From: Streptomyces sp. Z26 | Lineage (GTDB): Bacteria; Actinomycetota; Actinomycetes; Streptomycetales; Streptomycetaceae | Assembly (NCBI RefSeq): GCF_003665095.1 | Contig: NZ_RCHV01000002.1 | Location: forward strand, 1,869,501-1,933,500 | Length of the DNA stretch: 64,000 nucleotides | Reading direction: 5' to 3' | Shown here: in pieces, positions 1 through 7,697 of the stretch | Position numbering within the stretch: the stretch's first letter is position 1 | Layout: each line of letters begins with the position of its first letter | Notes under the pieces: generated by a model | What the model saw: the letters and a program-made list of their open reading frames with translations, nothing else | The model's database searches: none | Told to the model about the DNA's origin: nothing | Made by a program: the position numbers and the translations under genes

Positions 1-63
1 CTCGTCGACCAGGGTGCGCTCACGATCCTGGACGCCGTACGGGCGGTTCTCGCGGTCAGCTGA
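1..63 (+). CDS. 3' end of an unidentified gene (partial)
   Basis: An open frame enters from the left edge in phase 1 and ends at the TGA at 61-63, giving only 20 residues that finish ..LDAVRAVLAVS. This is too little to assign a family. Its stop codon overlaps the stop of the leftward HemB-like remnant in a shared TCAGCTGA sequence, so the two reading frames converge with an 8-bp overlap. Coding character is judged from codon use and from the lack of room for another gene; function unknown. Confidence 0.45.
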   Translation, partial: LVDQGALTILDAVRAVLAVS

Positions 64-504
64 GCTGTCGGGCGATGTCGAGAGCCGCGTAGGTGACGCT
101 GCCGCTCGCCCCCGCCCGCTTGAGCATCGTGAACAGCTCGACCAGGAGGCGTACGTCCCGCCGTCCGGTCTCCGGCTCCACCCGGGTCAGGGACGTGTAC
201 TCACCGGACACCGGGAACGGGAACATCGGCGCGCGGGTCACTCCACGGAGAGCGGCGAGCACGTCCGCCGTGAACTGCGCGGGCTCCACAGGAGCATGTC
301 CGCGCCGTCCGCCTCCATGCGTAAGGCGGTGTCCACGAACTGGTCGGCGCGACCCGGGTTGATCTGGAACTCCCGGTCGGCCCCTCCCCGGGGAGTCGCC
401 CCCATCGTGCGGCGGAACCCGTCGTACAGGCTCGACCAGAAGATGACGTGCGGCATGACGGACACTCCCTCGTGACCCGTCTCGTCCAGTGCCTGCCGCG
501 CGCC
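56..504 (-). pseudogene. HemB-like (delta-aminolevulinate dehydratase family) C-terminal remnant, frameshifted
   Basis: Two overlapping leftward frames together resemble the C-terminal half of porphobilinogen synthase. One carries ARQALDETGHEGVSV, a following LYDGFRR segment and GADMLL. The second carries EPAQFTADVLAALRGV, VSGEYTS and the ending KRAGASGSVTYAALDIARQL. The frame changes near 290, where restoring one G would join GADMLL directly to VEPAQF. The family is about 325 residues long; only about 150 are left and the N-terminal half is absent, replaced by an acetyltransferase fragment. Both Schiff-base lysines of HemB appear to be missing: the usual MVKP reads (V)EP and the usual SAKF segment has no lysine. 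So even the ancestor was probably not a working ALA dehydratase. A sequencing error could explain the frameshift but not the missing half. Confidence 0.7.
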
Positions 505-505
505 C

Positions 506-753
506 CCGGTCGTACCGAGCATCTCCGAACTGATGGTGCGTGAACGGTGGCGCAAGACGGGCACGTCGGAGCGCCTGCACCGCGCGCTGATGGATGCTCG
601 CGACGACCACCTGGCAGCGTTGCTCGTGGACGTGACGCACCCGAAGGTCCAGGCCGTGTACGAGTCCTGGGGTTACCGGAAGATCGGGAGGACCAGCCGT
701 TCCCCGACTCGCCGGTGTTCGCCGTCATGCTCCTGGACCTGCCGCTGTCGTAG
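506..753 (+). pseudogene. GNAT N-acetyltransferase C-terminal remnant, frameshifted
   Basis: The frame through 506-690 reads SISELMVRERWRKTG, then LAALLVDVTHPKVQAVYESW and GYRKIG. This is the acetyl-CoA-binding and final strand region of GNAT acetyltransferases. The match continues in the next frame as EDQPFPDSPVFAVMLLDLPLS and a stop at 751-753. One extra G near 690 (GGG to GGGG) would restore a single frame. The N-terminal part of the enzyme is missing and the fragment abuts the HemB-like remnant, so this is a truncated, broken gene. Substrate cannot be inferred. Confidence 0.7.
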
Positions 754-794
754 CGCCGCACGCCAGAGACTCCCTCGCACGCGACCCGCGCGGC

Positions 795-826
795 TTGCCT
801 CTGACACCGGTGTGAGGTTCTAGCGT
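795..826 (+). promoter_or_regulatory. MerR-type promoter with 20-bp spacer
   Basis: TTGCCT (795-800) and TAGCGT (821-826) are separated by 20 bp, longer than the usual 17. The spacer region holds dyad-like arms CCTC and GAGG around ACACCGGTGT. Over-long spacers carrying a dyad are the hallmark of promoters that MerR-family regulators activate by DNA distortion. It would start transcription near 833 and drive the oxidoreductase at 874. Confidence 0.55.
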
Positions 827-831
827 GCCAG

Positions 832-852
832 GTGTCGGCGTGGCGCCGACAC
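832..852 (+). promoter_or_regulatory. 5' UTR stem-loop
   Basis: GTGTCGGCG (832-840) and CGCCGACAC (844-852) form a perfect 9-bp stem with a 3-nt loop. It begins at the predicted transcription start of the upstream MerR-type promoter and ends a few bases before the GAGAGG ribosome-binding site of the gene at 874. It may stabilise the mRNA or tune translation. Confidence 0.5.
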
Positions 853-873
853 ACAGGCGAGAGGCGGAACGTC

Positions 874-1779
874 ATGCGCGCAGTCCGGTATCACGAGTAC
901 GGCGGTGTGGAGACCCTCGTGGTCGAGCAGGCGCCGGAGCCGGTCCCCGGGCCCGGGGAGGTACGGGTACGGGTGGCGGTGGCCGGGGTCAACCCCGTTG
1001 ACTGGAAGGTGCGTTCCGGCGCGGTGCGCGAGATGTTGCCCGTCGAGCTGCCCGCGATTCCGGGGCGGGACGCGGTCGGTACGGTCGACGGCGTCGGGGA
1101 CGGCGTACGGGGAGTGGGCGTCGGAGACCGCGTCTTCGGGTTGGGCGGCGTCACGGGCGCGACGGCGGAGTTCGCCGTGTTCTCCGCCTGGGCGCCCGCG
1201 CCCGACGCCTGGACCGACGAGGAGGCCGGTGGCGCCGCGCTCGCGGCCGTGACGGCGATGGGCGGGCTGGCGGCGCTCGGCGCGCTGGACGGCCGCACCC
1301 TGCTGGTCGAGGGCGCCGCCGGTGGCGTGGGCAGCGCGGCGGTCGAGATCGCGGTGGCCCGGGGCGCCACCGTGATCGGTACGGCGAGTGAGCGCAACCA
1401 CGACTTCCTCGCGTCGCTCGGCGCCGTCCCCACCACGTACGGCACCGGGCTGGCGGAACGGGTCGCCGCCCTCGCCCCGGGCGGCGTCGACCTCGTGCTG
1501 GACACCGCCGCCTCCGGCTCCCTCCCCGACCTCGTCGCGCTCGCGGGCGGTCCGGCCCGCGTGGTGACGGTGGCCGACCACGCCAACGCGCCGGGCCTCG
1601 GCGTCACCGTGGCCAACGCGGAGAACGACCCGGCGCTCCTCGCCGAAGCGGCGGAACTCGGCCGCGAGGGCCGCTACACCCCGCGCGTCGAACGGGCCTA
1701 CGCCCTGGAGCGGACGGCGGAGGCCCACGCGTACGGCGAGCGCGGCCACGTACGCGGGAAGGTCGTCATCCGCCTCTGA
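874..1779 (+). CDS. Quinone oxidoreductase-like protein (medium-chain dehydrogenase/reductase, zinc-free)
   Basis: A 301-residue protein of the NADPH:quinone reductase branch of the MDR family, expected to reduce quinones or enones in the cytoplasm. The N-terminal GroES-like part has the typical AVAGVNPVDWKVRSG segment (about 35-49). A Rossmann fold begins near 145 with EGAAGGVGSAAVEIA. The zinc-ligand cysteines of alcohol dehydrogenases are absent, which fits the quinone reductase branch. ATG 874 is chosen over an in-frame upstream codon because GAGAGG lies about 10 bases before it. A MerR-type promoter and a 5' hairpin precede it. Substrate is unknown. A convergent gene follows after 46 bp. 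Confidence 0.85.
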   Translation: MRAVRYHEYGGVETLVVEQAPEPVPGPGEVRVRVAVAGVNPVDWKVRSGAVREMLPVELPAIPGRDAVGTVDGVGDGVRGVGVGDRVFGLGGVTGATAEFAVFSAWAPAPDAWTDEEAGGAALAAVTAMGGLAALGALDGRTLLVEGAAGGVGSAAVEIAVARGATVIGTASERNHDFLASLGAVPTTYGTGLAERVAALAPGGVDLVLDTAASGSLPDLVALAGGPARVVTVADHANAPGLGVTVANAENDPALLAEAAELGREGRYTPRVERAYALERTAEAHAYGERGHVRGKVVIRL

Positions 1780-1800
1780 CCGACCGCCCGGAACGGTGCG

Positions 1801-1820
1801 GGTCCGGTCCGGTCCGGTCC
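1801..1820. repeat. Short tandem repeat (GGTCC)x4
   Basis: Four exact copies of GGTCC fill 1801-1820 in the 46-bp gap between convergent genes. Probably a replication-slippage tract; no clear terminator hairpin is visible here. Confidence 0.8.
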
Positions 1821-1825
1821 GGGGC

Positions 1826-2476
1826 TCAGCGTCGGACGGGGGTCGCTCCGCCCGGTGGGGTGAGGCGGGGCCACGGTCGGCCCGTACGGTCGACGACGGC
1901 GGCCCGCAGCAGCTCCAGCAGCCGGTGGCCCGGATACGTGGCGAACGTGGGGTACTTGTGCCGGTGGTGGTAGGACCAGTAGCTCACCGCGCGACATTCG
2001 GTCAGCGCGAGGAACTCCGGGTTGCGTGCGAGGAACTCGCCGTAGACCGCCCGCTGTTCGGGCCAGCGGGAGCGCGGGCCGGTGAGGCCGTGCTCGACGG
2101 CCACGAGGATGTTCAGCACGTACTCGCCCACCGGCCGCACCACGTACGGCACGACCCACGGCTCGTCGGAACGGACGATCCGCTCCAGGTGGCGTTGGCG
2201 TACGAACCCGTCGCTGTGCCGTGAGCACAGGCAGTGCAGCACCGTCTGCCGCGTCGCCGTCAACGCGCGTACGGCGTCGGCCGGTGGTTCGTCGAAGTGG
2301 AGGCGGTACGGGACGGCGAGGGGTTCCCCCGCCACGTCCACCGGGAAGGGCCACGACGGCTCGTACCGCAGCTCCGGCAGGACCGCGAGGACCGCGCGCA
2401 CGTCACCGGCGAGCCGCCGGGGGAACGCCCGTACCAGCGGGTGGGGGCTGGGCGCTTCCGGTCCGGTCCTTCGCAT
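1826..2476 (-). CDS. Conserved-looking protein of unknown function
   Basis: A 216-residue soluble protein with no signal peptide or membrane segment. It is rich in His, Tyr and Trp near the end (SYWSYHHRHKYPTFATYPGHR, about 167-187, written here as a description of a basic-aromatic patch) and has two Cys at about 83 and 85. No known motif was recognised. It lies 31 bp downstream of the GNAT-like acyltransferase in the same direction and may be the last gene of the carbohydrate operon. However, a TACGCT hexamer exactly 6 bp before the ATG suggests its own leaderless promoter. Codon use is like its neighbours. Confidence 0.6.
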   Translation of the reverse strand: MRRTGPEAPSPHPLVRAFPRRLAGDVRAVLAVLPELRYEPSWPFPVDVAGEPLAVPYRLHFDEPPADAVRALTATRQTVLHCLCSRHSDGFVRQRHLERIVRSDEPWVVPYVVRPVGEYVLNILVAVEHGLTGPRSRWPEQRAVYGEFLARNPEFLALTECRAVSYWSYHHRHKYPTFATYPGHRLLELLRAAVVDRTGRPWPRLTPPGGATPVRR

Positions 2477-2482
2477 GGCCGA

Positions 2483-2488
2483 AGCGTA
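2483..2488 (-). promoter_or_regulatory. -10 element for a leaderless start
   Basis: On the minus strand TACGCT lies six bases before ATG 2476 and there is no ribosome-binding site. This is the spacing expected if transcription starts at the start codon. No convincing -35 is seen. Confidence 0.35.
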
Positions 2489-2507
2489 GAGGGCAGCTTG
2501 GGTGGGG

Positions 2508-3533
2508 CTACGGGAGGGGGAGCCAGCCGTGGCCCAGGCGCCAGTGGTGGCCCTCGCGGAGGTGCGCGGTGAGCACGCGTTGGAGGGTGGACGTCCGCGG
2601 GAGGGTGTCGAGGACCGCGAGGCCGTCGGCGGTCGCGCGGGGCGGCGTACGGAAGACGAACTCCAGCACGTCGTCGTCGCACACCGGCCGGTCGCCGTGG
2701 AGGTGGAAGCGGCGCTGGAACGCGAGGATGTTCGCGTCCCCGCGGAGGCGCGCGGCGAGTTGCTCGTCGAGGAGCCAGGAGTGGCACGTCGCGTACGCGT
2801 ACGGCTCGCCGGGGAAGTGCCGGGCGTGGAAGGGGCGGGCGGCGCGGAACGACGCGTCGCACAGGTCCGGGGAGAGCGGCCCGTCGCCGGGGATGTGCAC
2901 GGCCAGCACCGGCGCCCCGTCCGCCGGGCCGCCCGTCGCGGCGGTGTCGCCGTGGGTCGCGGCCCGGTGCGCCGTCCGCTCGAACTGGAGCCGTCCCAGC
3001 CGGTGCAGCGTCCCCCGGAAGTGGCGGACGAGCCACGTCTGCCGGTCGAGTCCGCCGGTGCCGTACGCCGCCCGGTACGAGGTGAGCTTCGCGCCGAGGT
3101 CCGCGAAGGTCGCGCGCAGGACGTCGTCCGGTACGCCGCGCCGCGCCGCCTCCCGGAGGGCGTACGGGAGGGCCAGCAGGTAGAGGTGGACGTAGAAGTA
3201 GCGGCCGTACGCGCCCAGTTCGGGTGGCGCGTCCGGCCAGTCGGCGGCGGTCGGCGGGGACGCGTCGGCGTCCGCGTCCGCGAACAGGGTGCGGTGGCAG
3301 CGGAGCAGTGCCTGCCAGCGCCGGGGCGTACGGGCCGGGTCGGGGAACGTGGCGAGGACGGCGGCCCGGTCGACGTCCGGTACGGCGAGCAGGCGCGTCC
3401 GGTCGGCCAGTTCGGCGGCGGTCGGCGGGGACGGCGGGGGCGGGCCGCCGTGCGGTACGTCCTCCGCCGCCCGCGCGCCGAGCGCCGCGAGCCAGTCGCT
3501 GCGCTCCACCGTGGCGGGGTCGGTCTCGGGCAC
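2508..3533 (-). CDS. GNAT-like acyltransferase domain protein
   Basis: A 341-residue protein resembling the two-domain acyltransferases annotated with GNAT-like N- and C-terminal domains (found in Streptomyces and Paenibacillus). Recognisable parts are YGRYFYVHLYLLALPYALRE and a following LTSYR in the N-terminal half, then VHIPGDGPLSPDLCDASF, CHSWLLDEQL, NILAFQRRF and the ending HWRLGHGWLPL. Acceptor unknown. The frame stays open far upstream, but GTG 3533 is preferred: GGAGG stands 7 bases before it and it follows the end of the glycosidase gene by 62 bp. A link with the adjacent GH20 hexosaminidase-like gene (for example acyl transfer to an amino sugar) is inference only. Confidence 0.75.
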   Translation of the reverse strand: MPETDPATVERSDWLAALGARAAEDVPHGGPPPPSPPTAAELADRTRLLAVPDVDRAAVLATFPDPARTPRRWQALLRCHRTLFADADADASPPTAADWPDAPPELGAYGRYFYVHLYLLALPYALREAARRGVPDDVLRATFADLGAKLTSYRAAYGTGGLDRQTWLVRHFRGTLHRLGRLQFERTAHRAATHGDTAATGGPADGAPVLAVHIPGDGPLSPDLCDASFRAARPFHARHFPGEPYAYATCHSWLLDEQLAARLRGDANILAFQRRFHLHGDRPVCDDDVLEFVFRTPPRATADGLAVLDTLPRTSTLQRVLTAHLREGHHWRLGHGWLPLP

Positions 3534-3595
3534 CAACTCGCCTCCAGGAACGAGGGATTCGCCCGTCGCCCGTTCGCCCGTGGCCCGCCCGCCCG

Positions 3596-5398
3596 TCACC
3601 GGTTCGCCGCCCGCAGCAGCGCGTGCCGGAGGCCGTCGAAGCGGGCCACGCTGTCGTCCAGGCCGCCCGGCCGTGCCCGCAGCAGCCAGCAGGCGCGCTG
3701 CTCCGCGAGCAGCGGTTCCAGCTCCCGCAGCAGCCTCCGGGCGGTCGCCGGGTCGATGTCGTCCGCCTCGCCGCGGACGGCGGCGCGCGCCCGCAGCAGC
3801 TCGACGGCGAACTCCGACAGGCCCACGGCGTGGGTGAGTTCGCGCCGCAGCACCTCGCCGTCGCCCGCCGCCGGGTCGGCGGCGGCGAGGTCGCGGCGGC
3901 AGCGGGCGAGGGTGGCGGCGGCACGGTCGAGGGCGGCCGGTTCCGGGTGGGCGGGCAGCGGCAGCGCCGGGTCGGGGCGCAGGGCGCGGGCGAGTGGGGA
4001 GCCGTTGAGGAGCGGTACGCCGAGGTCGTGGGCGATCCGGCCGAGGCGGTCGAGGACGGCGCCGGTGAGACCCGTACCGTCCAGCAGGACAAGGGAGTTG
4101 AGGACGTCCGCGAGGTCGAGTCCCCGGTTGGTGTCCAGGCACCAGCTGACCGCGCCGCCGAAGACGGCGGGCCCGAAGGCGATCGACGGCGGCTCCCACA
4201 TGCCGTGGTCGCCCCAGGCGGTGAGGAGGTAGCCCTCGGAGCCCGCCTCGCGGCCGGTCTCGGCGGCGTCGACCATGTTCGCGAGGGCGTTGTCGAGGCG
4301 GCCGACGAGCGAGTTCCAGTTGCCCGCGCCGGGCGCCACCCAGAACGGCACGCCCGCCTCGCGCAGCAGCCGGGCCCGGCCGCGGAAGCCGTCGCGCAAC
4401 TGCTCGACGTCGGCGCCCAGTTGCCGCCACGCGCGCAGCTCACCGCCATCGGCGGCGAGGACGTCGGCGGCGGCGTACGGCGCGTCGTACTGCCAGACGA
4501 CGGGCACCGCGCCCGGCGGCACCCGGTCCATCAGCTCGGGGTGGTCGGCGAACACGTCGGCCCAGAACTCCACGGTCCAACCGTCCGCGAGCCACGGGCG
4601 CATGACCTCGGTGACGTACTCCCAGTAGACCGGTCCGGCGCCGAGCCGCGCCACGCGTTCCCGGGACCGTCCCGTACCCAGCTCGAACGGTTCGTCGGCG
4701 CCGATGTTGACGCGGCGGGCGCGCAGCTGCCCGGCGACCTCCGCGACGAGGGAGGTGGCGAACCCGGCGTTCTCCGGGGTGGGTTCGAGGGTGCTGGGCG
4801 GACGCCGCACGCCGCCGCGGTCGAAGCCGTCGGGGTTCTCGGCGCGGTGGGCGTACGCGTCGTGCGCGAGGAAGCGCTCCATGTGCCCGAACGTGTTCTG
4901 GTTGGCGACGAGTTCGATGCCGTGCGCGGCGCAGCGCGCGTCCAGCCAGCGCAGGTCGTCGGCGGTGAGCGGGGAGGCGTCGCGCCAGACGGTCTGGTGG
5001 TCGCGGAAGGCGTAGGCGTGCTCGCCGTACAGCTCCAGCTGGTTGAAGCGGGCGAGGGCGAGGACGCCGAGCCAGCGCTCCAGGGTGCGCCGGGTGGGGA
5101 CGCGGTCGCGGCTGACGTCGAGGAGGAAGGCGCGTACGGCGAAGTCGGGGTGGTCGGTGATGTCGTAGCCGGTGTCCGGGAAGTCGGGGGCGGCGCGGAG
5201 CTGGTCGAGGGTCTGGAGGGCGTAGCGCAGTCCGGCGGCGTCGCGGTGGGTGACGGCGACACCGTCGGGGCCGGTGCGCAACCGGTAGCCCTGCGGCGGG
5301 AGTTGAGGATCGGCGGTGACGGTGACGGGCGCGTCGTACGGGGCGCCGCCGGGCGCGGTCGCCAGCGAGCGGGGGGCGGGGAAGGGGGTCACGGGCAC
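3596..5398 (-). CDS. Glycoside hydrolase family 20 protein (beta-N-acetylhexosaminidase-like)
   Basis: A 600-residue enzyme with the GH20 layout: an N-terminal alpha/beta domain ending near HRDAAGLRYALQTLDQL (about 51-67), then a TIM barrel. The catalytic Asp-Glu pair is in NIGADEPFEL (Asp235-Glu236). GH20 enzymes use the substrate acetamido group and release terminal GlcNAc or GalNAc. There is no signal peptide, so it should act on imported oligosaccharides inside the cell. GTG 5398 is chosen because AGGAG lies 9 bases upstream. Upstream of it is the secreted PL14-like lyase gene and downstream the acyltransferase, all leftward. A long C-terminal helical region follows the barrel. Confidence 0.85.
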   Translation of the reverse strand: MPVTPFPAPRSLATAPGGAPYDAPVTVTADPQLPPQGYRLRTGPDGVAVTHRDAAGLRYALQTLDQLRAAPDFPDTGYDITDHPDFAVRAFLLDVSRDRVPTRRTLERWLGVLALARFNQLELYGEHAYAFRDHQTVWRDASPLTADDLRWLDARCAAHGIELVANQNTFGHMERFLAHDAYAHRAENPDGFDRGGVRRPPSTLEPTPENAGFATSLVAEVAGQLRARRVNIGADEPFELGTGRSRERVARLGAGPVYWEYVTEVMRPWLADGWTVEFWADVFADHPELMDRVPPGAVPVVWQYDAPYAAADVLAADGGELRAWRQLGADVEQLRDGFRGRARLLREAGVPFWVAPGAGNWNSLVGRLDNALANMVDAAETGREAGSEGYLLTAWGDHGMWEPPSIAFGPAVFGGAVSWCLDTNRGLDLADVLNSLVLLDGTGLTGAVLDRLGRIAHDLGVPLLNGSPLARALRPDPALPLPAHPEPAALDRAAATLARCRRDLAAADPAAGDGEVLRRELTHAVGLSEFAVELLRARAAVRGEADDIDPATARRLLRELEPLLAEQRACWLLRARPGGLDDSVARFDGLRHALLRAANR

Positions 5399-5417
5399 GG
5401 CCTGCGGCTCCTGGGTC

Positions 5418-5460
5418 GGTACGGGCTCGGTGGCGGTACGGGCTCGGTGGCGGTACGGGC
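5418..5460. repeat. 17-bp tandem repeat, 2.5 copies
   Basis: GGTACGGGCTCGGTGGC is repeated perfectly at 5418-5434 and 5435-5451, with a third partial copy to 5460. It lies in the 158-bp gap between the lyase and GH20 genes. No hairpin or operator is evident; slippage expansion is the simplest explanation. Confidence 0.8.
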
Positions 5461-5556
5461 GGGGGCGAAGGCGTTCGCGGGTGCGGGCGGCCGTGCCGGG
5501 CGGACGGTGGCGTCCTCCCGGCACGGGCCCGTCACGGGCGGGTCGGGCCGTCCCGA

Positions 5557-6486
5557 TCAGGGACAGCTGTCGCTCAGCTCGCAGATGTCCGCGGGGTCGG
5601 TGGACACCTTCACGTCGTCGTACCAGATGTAGCTGTCGTTCCGCGGCGCGAACTCGGTCGTGGCGCCGCCCGCGAAGCTGTCGAAGTACGCCTTGTCCAC
5701 CTGGTCGTCGTTGCTGACGAAGCGCAGCCCGTCGACCTTCGCGGCGGACTCGCCGTTGTAGAACACCTCGATCTCGCCGTCCGGGTTGGCCTGCCCGTCG
5801 GTGACGGTGTTGACCTTGACGCGCTGGACGACGTTCACCCACTCGCCCTTCGGCCAGCGGATGACCTCGCCGCCGCGCTCCATCGCGACGTAGTCGCCGT
5901 ACGTGTCCTGCTTGTCCATGTGGTAGTAGTACAGCGCCGCTTCGCCGTCCGCGCGGCGCCAGATGAAGCGGGAGCTGAAGCCGTTCGTGCCGTCGCAGGT
6001 CTGGCCGCCGGAGCAGGAGGCGCCGCCCGCGAGGCCGATGCCGACCTTGCCCGCGTACTGCGTGGTGCCCCAGCTGAAGTCCTCGGCGAACCTGATCCAC
6101 ATGGACACGTAGTACTCGCGGGAGCCGTCCAGCTCGAACGGGGCCTGCGCGCCGGAGTCCTCGGGCCCGATCTTCCCCTCGGGGTAGAGCACGCGCAGGG
6201 ACTTGTCCCCGCCGTGCGCCGGGGTGGAGTCGTCGATCCGCGTCCGCTCGTCCATACCGAGCGACCAGGGCGCGGTCCAGCCGTCCTCGGTCCACTCGGG
6301 GAGGGTGTACGGGGCGCCGGCGGCCGGGCGTTCGAAGGTGTTGTCCTGGTACGACGCGGCCTGGCGGGAGGCCGCCGGATCGGCGCCGTCGGCCGGGGAG
6401 CCGGAGGCGAGCTGCGGGTACACGGCGACGGGCGCGAGCAGCGCGGCGGCGGCCGCGGCGCTGAGCAGTACGGTCCTGGACTTCAC
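5557..6486 (-). CDS. Secreted polysaccharide lyase family 14-like protein
   Basis: A 309-residue exported protein. A basic start, a hydrophobic stretch (about 7-28) and small residues form a Sec signal peptide. The mature domain has the beta-jelly-roll landmarks seen in PL14 and related lyases: YYVSMWIRF, FSSRFIWRR, YGDYVAM, WVNVVQRVKVNT and a final IWYDDVKVS. PL14 members cleave uronate-containing polymers such as alginate or glucuronan; the actual substrate here is unknown. It ends with a Cys pair near the C terminus. GTG 6486 has GAGG 7 bases upstream. Genes for uptake and catabolism of the product appear to flank it, so it probably feeds the same pathway. Confidence 0.7.
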   Translation of the reverse strand: MKSRTVLLSAAAAAALLAPVAVYPQLASGSPADGADPAASRQAASYQDNTFERPAAGAPYTLPEWTEDGWTAPWSLGMDERTRIDDSTPAHGGDKSLRVLYPEGKIGPEDSGAQAPFELDGSREYYVSMWIRFAEDFSWGTTQYAGKVGIGLAGGASCSGGQTCDGTNGFSSRFIWRRADGEAALYYYHMDKQDTYGDYVAMERGGEVIRWPKGEWVNVVQRVKVNTVTDGQANPDGEIEVFYNGESAAKVDGLRFVSNDDQVDKAYFDSFAGGATTEFAPRNDSYIWYDDVKVSTDPADICELSDSCP

Positions 6487-6626
6487 GGTGATACCTCGTT
6501 TCGTAAGGGGTGGGGGTGGGTGTCCGGTGAGTCTGGGGTGGGTGGTGCGTACGGAGGTGGCGGTACGTACGGGACGGGTGGCGCGTACGGGAGCGGTGTC
6601 CAGGGCGGCCCGGTGACCCGGCGGCG

Positions 6627-7697
6627 TCAGGTCAGCCAGCGCGGCAGTCCGCGCGCCACGAACGCGTCCTCCTCCCGCAGCCACGCGTAGCCGGTGTGCA
6701 CACGCGCGATCTCCCCGCGCTGCCCCGGCGAGAGGTCCTCGTCCGGGTCCAGGCACCAGGTCCCGGCGAGCAGTCCCTGCCGCCGCAGCACCTCGTGCAC
6801 CCCGGCGACGCACCCGGCGAAGCCGCCGCGCACGTCGTACACCGCCGCGTTCGCGTCGGTGTCGCCCGCGCGCCGGGCGAGCGCCCGGTCCCGGGCGGCC
6901 GTGTCGCCCGCGCGCGCGGCGTGCGCGTCCGCGAGGAGGCGTACGGCGGAACGGGTCCACACCGCCCAGTGGCCGAGCAGCCCGCCCACGAAGTGGCGGA
7001 CGACGGGGCGGCCCGTGGCGTCGCGGACGTGGTACGGGGTGAGGAGGTCGTCGACGATGGCGTCGTCGTTGCCGGTGTAGAGGGCGACGTCGGCGCCGCG
7101 GTCGGACTCGGCGACGCCCTGGACGGCTTCGAGGGTGCGGTAGCGGTCGAAGGGGGCGATCTTCGCCGCGACCGTCGACTCCTGGTCCGCGAGCCGCCGC
7201 CAGAACGCGCGCGGCAGGTACCGGCCGCCGACCGCCTCCTGGAGGTAGAAGCCGACGACGGGCAGCACCTCGCCCACGGCGGCGGTGCGGTCGAGGAGCC
7301 CGTCGAGGTCCGTGTCCGGCAGGCCGCCCGGCGAGACGAGCATGGCGTCGTAGCCGAGGTCCCGCGCGCACTCCGCCTCCGCGACGGCCTGCCGTACGGG
7401 ACCGGCGGCGCCCGCGATCCGTACGAACGGGCGGTCGCGGGTGCCCGCCGCGTCCAACTCCTCGGCGGCCAGCTCCAGTACGGGCCGGAACAGGCCGTGC
7501 TCCCGGATGGCGAACTGGGTGGTGTGGACGCCGACGGCCACGCCGCCCGCGCCCGCGTCCACGTGGTAGCGGGTGAGGGCGCGCTGACGGCGTTCGTCGA
7601 GGCGGCGCCCGGCGTCGAGGGCGAGCGGGTGCGCGGGGACGACCGTGCCGTTCCGGAGCAGGGCGGCGGTCGCGGGGTCGAGGCGCGCGGCGGACAT
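6627..7697 (-). CDS. DapA-superfamily aldolase/dehydratase
   Basis: A 356-residue TIM-barrel protein of the dihydrodipicolinate synthase superfamily (N-acetylneuraminate lyase, KDG aldolase and similar). Candidate catalytic residues are Tyr151 in VVGFYLQ and the Schiff-base lysine Lys179 in TVAAKIAPF. The first is placed as in the family but without the usual YNVP context. Its ATG overlaps the stop of the upstream epimerase gene by one base (TGATG), so the two are translationally coupled. Within this locus it most likely cleaves or dehydrates a keto-deoxy sugar acid. It is unlikely to be the biosynthetic DapA because of the context and its divergent motifs. Confidence 0.8.
   Translation of the reverse strand: MSAARLDPATAALLRNGTVVPAHPLALDAGRRLDERRQRALTRYHVDAGAGGVAVGVHTTQFAIREHGLFRPVLELAAEELDAAGTRDRPFVRIAGAAGPVRQAVAEAECARDLGYDAMLVSPGGLPDTDLDGLLDRTAAVGEVLPVVGFYLQEAVGGRYLPRAFWRRLADQESTVAAKIAPFDRYRTLEAVQGVAESDRGADVALYTGNDDAIVDDLLTPYHVRDATGRPVVRHFVGGLLGHWAVWTRSAVRLLADAHAARAGDTAARDRALARRAGDTDANAAVYDVRGGFAGCVAGVHEVLRRQGLLAGTWCLDPDEDLSPGQRGEIARVHTGYAWLREEDAFVARGLPRWLT

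Noticed and set aside
5418..5460. Possible CRISPR-like repeat
   Set aside because: Only 2.5 head-to-tail copies with no spacers; a slippage repeat. No CRISPR array or cas gene was seen in the window.
3224..5632. 802-codon rightward open frame
   Set aside because: It runs antisense to the GH20 gene, which has the Asp-Glu catalytic pair and a good start; the frame is Gly/Arg/Val-rich with no family resemblance.
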